From: JBBRHH01 sp038222915
GTDB lineage: Bacteria > Planctomycetota > Phycisphaerae > Tepidisphaerales > Tepidisphaeraceae
Direction: 5' to 3'
DNA length: 11,415 bases
NCBI GenBank assembly: GCA_038222915.1
Contig: JBBRHH010000150.1
Location: 1-11,415 of the forward strand
The position numbers and the translations under genes are program-made. Below are positions 7,148 through 11,415 of this stretch, piece after piece. Position 1 is the stretch's first letter; each line of letters starts with the position of its first letter. Below the pieces are notes generated by a model, which worked only from the letters and a program-made list of their open reading frames with translations, did no database searches and was not told where the DNA came from.

Positions 7148-7431
7148 GCGGACTTTCGATCGTGCCTGGATTGTTCTTCTTCTCGCTCCAATTCAGCGAA
7201 GAATTCTTCGCCGTCGGTAACCCTCCCATTGTCCGCGTCATCCAAGCCCCTGGCGATCTTCTCGGCCATCCCCGGATACATTGCCTCCAGTTCCTCAGTA
7301 CTCAGCCGCGCGATTGCATCCTGTTGTTCAAGACTCGCAATCGCCGCCGCGACCACATCCTCCGCCGTGTGATAATGACCTGACTCTACATGGGCCTCAA
7401 TGAGTCGTTGTAGCTGGGGTGATAGATCCAT
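7144..7431 (-). CDS. ParD-family antitoxin
   Basis: This is the antitoxin partner, located upstream and overlapping the toxin by four bases. The N-terminal half L-S-P-Q-L-Q-R-L-I-E-A-H-V-E-S-G-H-Y-H-T followed by A-E-D-V-V is typical of ParD ribbon-helix-helix DNA-binding domains. The acidic C-terminal half, with N-G-R-V-T-D-G-E-E-F-F-A-E-L-E, is the kind that wraps the toxin. I chose the ATG at 7431 (MDLSPQLQ) because ParD proteins normally begin just before L-S-P. An in-frame ATG at 7440 adds three residues, and one at 7482 adds 17 that look unrelated to ParD. A TATCAT box ends seven bases before the 7431 start, which would give a leaderless or nearly leaderless mRNA if used. No good -35 was seen. 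Such antitoxins usually repress their own operon. Confidence 0.8.
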   Translation of the reverse strand: MDLSPQLQRLIEAHVESGHYHTAEDVVAAAIASLEQQDAIARLSTEELEAMYPGMAEKIARGLDDADNGRVTDGEEFFAELEREEEQSRHDRKSA

Positions 7432-7447
7432 GCCTGACATGATATCA
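7429..7447. promoter_or_regulatory. Possible ParD operator around the antitoxin start
   Basis: Two short symmetric elements overlap here. CATG-CCTGA-CATG covers 7429-7441 and the perfect 8-bp palindrome TGATATCA covers 7440-7447. They sit at the antitoxin start, on the TATCAT -10-like box, where an autoregulating ribbon-helix-helix protein would be expected to bind. Short palindromes arise easily by chance, so this is only a candidate. Confidence 0.25.
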
Positions 7448-7521
7448 CACAAATATTGATCGCCGTGCGAAAAAAGTCCCATTCATTGCAATATGCGAGT
7501 GCCCACGCCGCTCTTGCCCGA

Positions 7522-8439
7522 TCAAACATCACAAAGCACAACCGCCTCGCGCAATCCCGCCATCACCTCGCGCGTCGGTACAAATTCCTGCCCTACATAT
7601 CCCTTATATCCCACCTCAACCAGCGCCCGCATGATCGGCGGATAGTTGATCTCCTGCTTGTCGTCCAATTCCCCGCGCCCAGGATTCCCGGCCGTGTGCA
7701 CGTGCCCGATGTACTCCTTGTGCTGGCGAATCCGGCTGATCACATCCCCGTCCATGATCTGCACATGGTAAATATCAAACAGCAGTTTCATCCGCTCGCT
7801 CCCCACCTTCTTGATCAGTTCAATGCAGTAGTCCGTATGGTCGCCCTGATACCCCGGATGCCCCTTCATCGTCTTGTCCACCCGGCTGTTCAGCATCTCG
7901 ATACAGAGCGTCATCTTTTTCTCTTCCGCGTACCCGATAATCTCTTTGTACCCCTTCACACAGTTGGCCATCCCCACGTCATCGGGAATGTCCTCGCGCA
8001 TTCCGGTGAACGTGATCACGCTCGGCACCCCGGCGGCCGCGCTCGCATCGATCTGTTTCTTCAATATCTCCTGACACTTGGGCTGATACTTCGGATTGTT
8101 CATCCCCTGCACAAATCCATGGCTGCCCGCGATCGCGCAGGTCAACCCGTACTTTTTCAAAGTGTCCCAGTGTTTCGGATCGATCAGCTCAACACTCTTG
8201 CACCCCAGATCCCGCGCCGCCTCGGCAAACTTTTCCACCGACTCAAACTTGTCCGCATAACACCAGTTCACCAGTGACTGCTTGATGTTCCCCTTCGTCG
8301 CTGCGGCCGGGTCGGCCCTGCCCTCGGCCGCGATCGCCGCGCGGCTTGCCACCGCCGCCGTCGCCGCCAGCCCCGCCTGAGATAAAATGCGCCTGCGGCT
8401 CATGGTTCGTCCGGTCGTGGTTTGTTCCGAATTCTTCAT
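7522..8439 (-). CDS. Tat-exported sugar isomerase of the hydroxypyruvate isomerase family
   Basis: This 305-residue TIM-barrel protein belongs to the xylose-isomerase-like (AP endonuclease family 2) group and is closest in pattern to hydroxypyruvate isomerases. Counting from the ATG at 8439, the N-terminus has a twin-arginine signal S-R-R-R-I-L-S at 14-20 followed by an alanine-rich hydrophobic stretch to about 38. Barrel motifs are F-T-G-M-R-E-D-I-P-D-D, I-E-M-L-N-S-R-V-D, L-L-F-D-I-Y-H-V-Q-I-M-D-G-D and H-V-H-T-A-G-N-P-G-R-G-E-L-D. The expected metal ligands are present: Glu 181, Asp 222, His 248 and Glu 285. The ATG at 8439 is preceded by CGGAGC at good spacing. A TTG one codon earlier is less likely, and the ATG at 8403 is also conceivable. 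Secreted versions of this family are common in planctomycetes. The true substrate is not known. It ends 90 bp before the antitoxin start. Confidence 0.82.
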   Translation of the reverse strand: MKNSEQTTTGRTMSRRRILSQAGLAATAAVASRAAIAAEGRADPAAATKGNIKQSLVNWCYADKFESVEKFAEAARDLGCKSVELIDPKHWDTLKKYGLTCAIAGSHGFVQGMNNPKYQPKCQEILKKQIDASAAAGVPSVITFTGMREDIPDDVGMANCVKGYKEIIGYAEEKKMTLCIEMLNSRVDKTMKGHPGYQGDHTDYCIELIKKVGSERMKLLFDIYHVQIMDGDVISRIRQHKEYIGHVHTAGNPGRGELDDKQEINYPPIMRALVEVGYKGYVGQEFVPTREVMAGLREAVVLCDV

Positions 8440-8520
8440 CAAAAGCTCCGGTTGGGACAGAAGCGAAAAGGGTCGCGGAAGCGGGGATTGTCGTGGGAAT
8501 CGGGCATTCAGACAAGCGCG

Positions 8521-9144
8521 CTACTTATTCGCGTGCGTCCACTGATGTCCGCAGTTTCGGCATTTCTTTTGTCGCTTGAAAAACAAAAGCCAGACGCCGC
8601 CGACCAATAGGACGATCACATACAGGCCGGTCCAGTCGCCGAGCGACTTCGCAATCGCGTCCAGCGTCGGATCCGGAAAAGCAGATCGAAGAAATCTCAG
8701 CAGAACTGGAACGATCAGCAGCATCACCCACGCATTGCGGACTTGCCGCCAGGCCTTGGGCAATTTCAGCAGTTCGATGTCTTTGCGATGGCATTTGGGA
8801 CAGCGCCACTCCTCATCCGCATATTCCCCCTCGCCGTCGTCCACGGCCGGCCGCGCCAGTATCGCCTTCGCCTCCTCCAGGTCGGTCTCGCGCACCTGAA
8901 CGCGCACCTGCGTGATCACCCACGGATCGGTCGAAGCCATCATGCGATCCGTTAGGGTGACTTGAATTCCCTCCGATTGCAGCTTGACCGCCGCCATCTC
9001 CGCTTCCATCAGCGGCATCTTGCACAGCGTCACCAGTGTGTATTCCCCCTCTCCGCCCGCGTAATCGGGAACAAGCGGAACCACCGGCAAAGGATGCAAA
9101 ACCTCCGGCCTCTCCTCATCCGATGAATTTGAATCCTGATCCAT
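8521..9144 (-). CDS. DUF2007-like membrane protein with a split zinc ribbon
   Basis: This is a 207-residue protein. Residues about 35-100 (Y-T-L-V-T-L-C, then E-A-E-M-A-A-V-K-L-Q-S-E-G-I-Q-V, and R-V-Q-V-R-E-T-D-L-E-E-A-K-A-I-L) resemble the DUF2007 'putative signal transducing protein' domain, a small alpha-beta fold. A C-P-K-C knuckle follows at 115-118. Two membrane helices come next at about 138-153 and 172-189. A second C-R-N-C-G-H knuckle at 195-200 stands almost at the C-terminus. The four cysteines could form one zinc ribbon in which two membrane helices are inserted between the two halves, with both ends in the cytoplasm. The function is unknown. The ATG at 9144 has no clear Shine-Dalgarno. 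It stands alone between the gapA terminator and the isomerase. Confidence 0.7.
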   Translation of the reverse strand: MDQDSNSSDEERPEVLHPLPVVPLVPDYAGGEGEYTLVTLCKMPLMEAEMAAVKLQSEGIQVTLTDRMMASTDPWVITQVRVQVRETDLEEAKAILARPAVDDGEGEYADEEWRCPKCHRKDIELLKLPKAWRQVRNAWVMLLIVPVLLRFLRSAFPDPTLDAIAKSLGDWTGLYVIVLLVGGVWLLFFKRQKKCRNCGHQWTHANK

Positions 9145-9188
9145 GCCAAAAGCGTATCACGCCGCGAGGCACGGCAAAATAGCGGAAC

Positions 9189-9218
9189 AAAAAAACGGAG
9201 CGCCAAGCGGCGCTCCGT
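9189..9218 (-). terminator. Intrinsic terminator of gapA
   Basis: A perfect 10-bp stem (ACGGAGCGCC pairing with GGCGCTCCGT) encloses a 4-base loop. Read on the minus strand it is followed by a run of seven T (9195-9189, the first being the last base of the stem). It begins 32 bases after the gapA stop. On the plus strand the stem is followed only by CATTTTT, so it may work weakly in that direction. Confidence 0.9.
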
Positions 9219-9249
9219 CATTTTTACAATTCATCAATCGGCCGTGAAC

Positions 9250-10275
9250 TTACTTCACCAGCCCATCCTTCTTGGCCATGCTCAGCATCAGGTCGATGAC
9301 CCGATTCGAGTAGCCCCATTCGTTGTCATACCACGAAACGATCTTGAAGAAGTTCGCGTTGAGCTCAATGCCCGCGCCCGCATCAAAAATGCTCGAGCGG
9401 GTATCGCCGATGAAGTCCGACGAAACCACTTCATCCTCGGTGTAACCCAGAATGCCCTTCAGGTCGCCTTCGGACGCCGCCTTCATGGCCGCGCAGATTT
9501 CCTTGTAGCTGGTCGCCTTGGCCGTCTTAAACGTCAAATCAACCACCGAAACGTCCGGCGTCGGCACGCGAAACGCCATGCCGGTCAGCTTGCCCTTCAG
9601 TTGCGGCAGCACCAGTGCAGCGGCCTTGGCCGCGCCCGTCGACGACGGAATGATGTTCTGCGGAGCGCCGCGGCCGCCGCGCCAGTCCTTCTTGCTCGGC
9701 CCGTCCACCGTCGGCTGCGTCGCCGTCATTGCGTGCACGGTCGTCATCAGGCCCTCGGCCAGCCCAAAGCTGTCATCGATCACCTTGGCAATCGGCGCCA
9801 GGCAGTTGGTCGTGCAGCTTGCGTTCGAAACGACCGTGTCCTTCGAAGGATCAAACTTCGTGTGATTCACGCCCACAACAAACGTCGGCACCTTTTCCGC
9901 GTCCTTGGTCGGAGCAGAAAGAATAACCCGCTTGGCGCCCGCCTTCACGTGATTCGAAGCGCCGGCGTGATCGGTAAACAGGCCGGTCGACTCAACCACA
10001 TAAGCCGCTTCGCGCGCGGCCCACGGCAGCTCGGCCGGGTTGCGCACCGAGAAACACGGAATGAACTTCCCGTCCACGACGATCCCGTCTTCCTTCGCCT
10101 CAACGCTGCCCTTGTACAGGCCATGCGTGGAGTCGTGCTTGAACAGGTAAGCGAGGTTGTCCGGCGGCACCAGATCGTTGATGCCGACAAATTCAATGTT
10201 CGGATTCTTGATCGCAGCCCGAAAAACCAGACGCCCGATGCGTCCAAAACCGTTGATGCCAACTTTCAATGCCAT
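9250..10275 (-). CDS. gapA: Glyceraldehyde-3-phosphate dehydrogenase, type I
   Basis: The enzyme interconverts glyceraldehyde 3-phosphate plus phosphate and 1,3-bisphosphoglycerate with NAD in the cytoplasm. Its 341 residues are full length. Visible features are the N-G-F-G-R-I-G-R dinucleotide-binding loop at 8-15 and Asp 34 after G-I-N, which favours NAD over NADP. The catalytic S-N-A-S-C-T-T-N-C block has Cys 154, and His 181 is in T-T-V-H-A-M-T. The S-loop runs T-V-D-G-P-S-K-K-D-W-R-G-G-R. Arg 236 lies in F-R-V-P-T-P, and W-Y-D-N-E-W-G-Y-S-N-R is near the C-terminus. The ATG at 10275 has AAGGA eight to ten bases upstream. It appears to be a single-gene transcript, with its own promoter at 10384-10410 and terminator at 9189-9218. 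Confidence 0.97.
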   Translation of the reverse strand: MALKVGINGFGRIGRLVFRAAIKNPNIEFVGINDLVPPDNLAYLFKHDSTHGLYKGSVEAKEDGIVVDGKFIPCFSVRNPAELPWAAREAAYVVESTGLFTDHAGASNHVKAGAKRVILSAPTKDAEKVPTFVVGVNHTKFDPSKDTVVSNASCTTNCLAPIAKVIDDSFGLAEGLMTTVHAMTATQPTVDGPSKKDWRGGRGAPQNIIPSSTGAAKAAALVLPQLKGKLTGMAFRVPTPDVSVVDLTFKTAKATSYKEICAAMKAASEGDLKGILGYTEDEVVSSDFIGDTRSSIFDAGAGIELNANFFKIVSWYDNEWGYSNRVIDLMLSMAKKDGLVK

Positions 10276-10383
10276 GATGACTTTCCTTTTCCAACCAGTA
10301 GTTCAAAAAAAATGCATTTGAGCACGGACAAAGCAGCCAAACGCGGCCGCGTGTCCAACGTCGCGGGGTTGGGAGCGAAGAAG

Positions 10384-10410
10384 ATTATAGGCGACCATAT
10401 TGCAAATCAA
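10384..10410 (-). promoter_or_regulatory. gapA promoter
   Basis: On the minus strand a perfect TATAAT (10389-10384) is preceded by TTGATT (10410-10405), a four-of-six -35 match, with a 15-base spacer. The spacer is shorter than the ideal 17. The predicted transcript has a leader of roughly 100 bases before the gapA ATG, in which I see no riboswitch-like structure. Confidence 0.6.
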
Positions 10411-10460
10411 GCCAAAACGCCGCTGACCCTCTTCCTTCAATTTCATCCCCCAACTTTCTC

Positions 10461-10490
10461 ATCTGTGTGCATCTGTGCACATCTGTGGCT
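10461..10490. repeat. Three direct ATCTGTG repeats with exact 10-bp period
   Basis: The heptamer ATCTGTG recurs at 10461, 10471 and 10481, separated by TGC, CAC and GCT. It lies 16 bases before the ABC gene start and about 50 bases upstream of the gapA -35 box. The 10-bp spacing puts the copies on one face of the helix. Confidence 0.7.
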
Positions 10491-10505
10491 AAACTTCTCT
10501 CCCCA

Positions 10506-11415
10506 ATGTCCCCAAAAGTCTCCGTCCGAAATCTCACCAAGACCTACGGCCAGGTCGAAGCCGTCCGCGGCGTCAGTGTTGAAGTCGCCCCAGGCGAAAT
10601 CTTCGGCCTCCTCGGCCCCAACGGCGCAGGCAAAACCTCCACCATCGAATGCATCTGCGGCCTACGCCCCCCCACCTCCGGCACCATCGAAGTCTGCGGA
10701 TTCGACATCACCCGCCGCCCGCGCGAAGTCAAAGAGCGCCTCGGCGTCCAACTCCAGTCCACCTCCCTGCAGGACAAAATCACCGTCCTCGAGTCCCTCG
10801 AGCTCTTCGGCAGCTTCTACCGCGAATCGGCCAACCCGCGCGAGCTGATGAAGAAGTTCTCCCTCGAAGAAAAATCCAGCGCGAAGTTTGAAACCCTCTC
10901 CGGCGGCCAGAAGCAGCGCCTCGCCATCGCCATCGCCCTCGTCAGCCACCCCGAAGTCGTCCTGCTCGACGAACCCACCGCCAACCTCGACCCCCAATCC
11001 CGCCGCGAGCTCCACGACATGGTCCGCCAGTTGAAAGCCGAAGGCAAAACAGTTTTATTGACAACCCACTACATCGAAGAAGCCGAACAACTCTGCGACC
11101 GCCTCGCCATCATCGACCACGGCCAAATCATCGCTGAAGGCACCCCCCAGAACCTGATCGCCGCCTCAAAGGCCCACCCCAGAATCACCTTCACCGCCGC
11201 CAACCCAATCGATCTAAACACCCTCCGCCAAATCCCAATGGTCGACAAAGCGGACAACACCGGCAACGGCTACTACCTCACCAGCACCAACGTAGGCCAA
11301 ACCATCATCGGCCTCGTCCACCTCCTCGAATCCCGGCAAAACCCGCTACAAGATCTCCACGTCCACCGACCAACGTTGGAAGACGTTTTCATAGAACTGA
11401 CCGGGAGAAGCATTC
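10506..11415 (+). CDS. ABC-2-type transporter ATP-binding protein, 3' end beyond the window
   Basis: The frame opens at ATG 10506 and stays open for 303 codons to the window edge. Domains in order are Walker A G-P-N-G-A-G-K-T at 37-44, a Q-loop at 82-84, signature L-S-G-G-Q at 131-135, Walker B V-V-L-L-D-E-P at 151-157, a D-loop N-L-D and the switch His 188. The C-terminal extension ends P-T-L-E-D-V-F-I-E-L-T-G-R, the usual tail of DrrA/CcmA-like ABC-2 ATPases of about 300-320 residues, so only a few residues should be missing. It energises export through a separate permease, probably encoded next to it on the right. The substrate could be a lipid, a polysaccharide or a drug. No Shine-Dalgarno is visible (CTTCTCTCCCCA precedes the ATG). 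It is the only plus-strand gene here and diverges from gapA. Confidence 0.92.
   Translation, partial: MSPKVSVRNLTKTYGQVEAVRGVSVEVAPGEIFGLLGPNGAGKTSTIECICGLRPPTSGTIEVCGFDITRRPREVKERLGVQLQSTSLQDKITVLESLELFGSFYRESANPRELMKKFSLEEKSSAKFETLSGGQKQRLAIAIALVSHPEVVLLDEPTANLDPQSRRELHDMVRQLKAEGKTVLLTTHYIEEAEQLCDRLAIIDHGQIIAEGTPQNLIAASKAHPRITFTAANPIDLNTLRQIPMVDKADNTGNGYYLTSTNVGQTIIGLVHLLESRQNPLQDLHVHRPTLEDVFIELTGRSI

Noticed and set aside
7432..7482. Longer antitoxin starting at the ATG at 7482
   Set aside because: The extra 17 residues do not look like ParD and no ribosome binding site precedes that ATG.
10276..10383. Riboswitch or structured leader upstream of gapA
   Set aside because: I could see no conserved riboswitch core or strong hairpin in the roughly 100-base leader.
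9244..10848. A very long plus-strand open frame (534 codons) opposite gapA and running into the ABC gene
   Set aside because: It is antisense to the whole of gapA and out of frame with the ABC ATPase. The translation is rich in Arg, His, Pro and Ser with no domain, as expected from the opposite strand of a GC-rich gene.

Overview
This window looks like part of a bacterial chromosome from the PVC group. A planctomycete (Phycisphaerae-like) is my best guess and a verrucomicrobium is possible. The reasons are combined: Tat-exported metallophosphoesterase and Tat-exported hydroxypyruvate-isomerase-type sugar isomerase, futalosine-pathway MqnA, class III (Bacillus-type) fructose bisphosphatase, weak or absent Shine-Dalgarno sites on some genes, and mostly GC-rich coding sequence. 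No rRNA or other taxonomic marker is present, so this is inference.

Layout. Every gene except the last lies on the minus strand. Reading along transcription, from high to low coordinates: gapA (9250-10275) has its own sigma70-like promoter and an intrinsic terminator. Next is a DUF2007-like membrane protein with a zinc ribbon split by membrane helices (8521-9144), then the Tat-exported sugar isomerase (7522-8439). A ParD/ParE-type toxin-antitoxin pair (6854-7431) follows. A close-packed run comes next: class III fbp (4801-6783), mqnA (3927-4745) and a Tat-exported metallophosphoesterase (2983-3900).

The left 2.9 kb is different in character. It is visibly AT-richer and has its own promoter (2861-2888). 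It encodes an unusual RmuC with three 73-residue coiled-coil repeats, a KTSC-domain protein and the first 197 residues of an OLD-family AAA ATPase. The ATPase gene is interrupted at about 136 by what appears to be the end of an IS66-like element, whose first gene (tnpA) starts at 62 and runs out of the window. This RmuC-KTSC-ATPase operon is the best candidate here for a poorly described DNA-repair or defence system, and it appears to have been inactivated by the insertion.

At the right edge, on the plus strand and divergent from gapA, is an ABC-2-type ATPase (10506 to beyond 11415) that is nearly complete. The longest gene-free gap is 10276-10505 (230 bp). It holds the gapA promoter and a 3 x 10-bp direct repeat. 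No tRNA, rRNA or CRISPR array was seen.

Functionally, gapA and fbp belong to glycolysis/gluconeogenesis and mqnA to menaquinone synthesis. The isomerase and the exported phosphoesterase are probably peripheral carbohydrate and phosphate metabolism. The toxin-antitoxin pair and the left segment are accessory.
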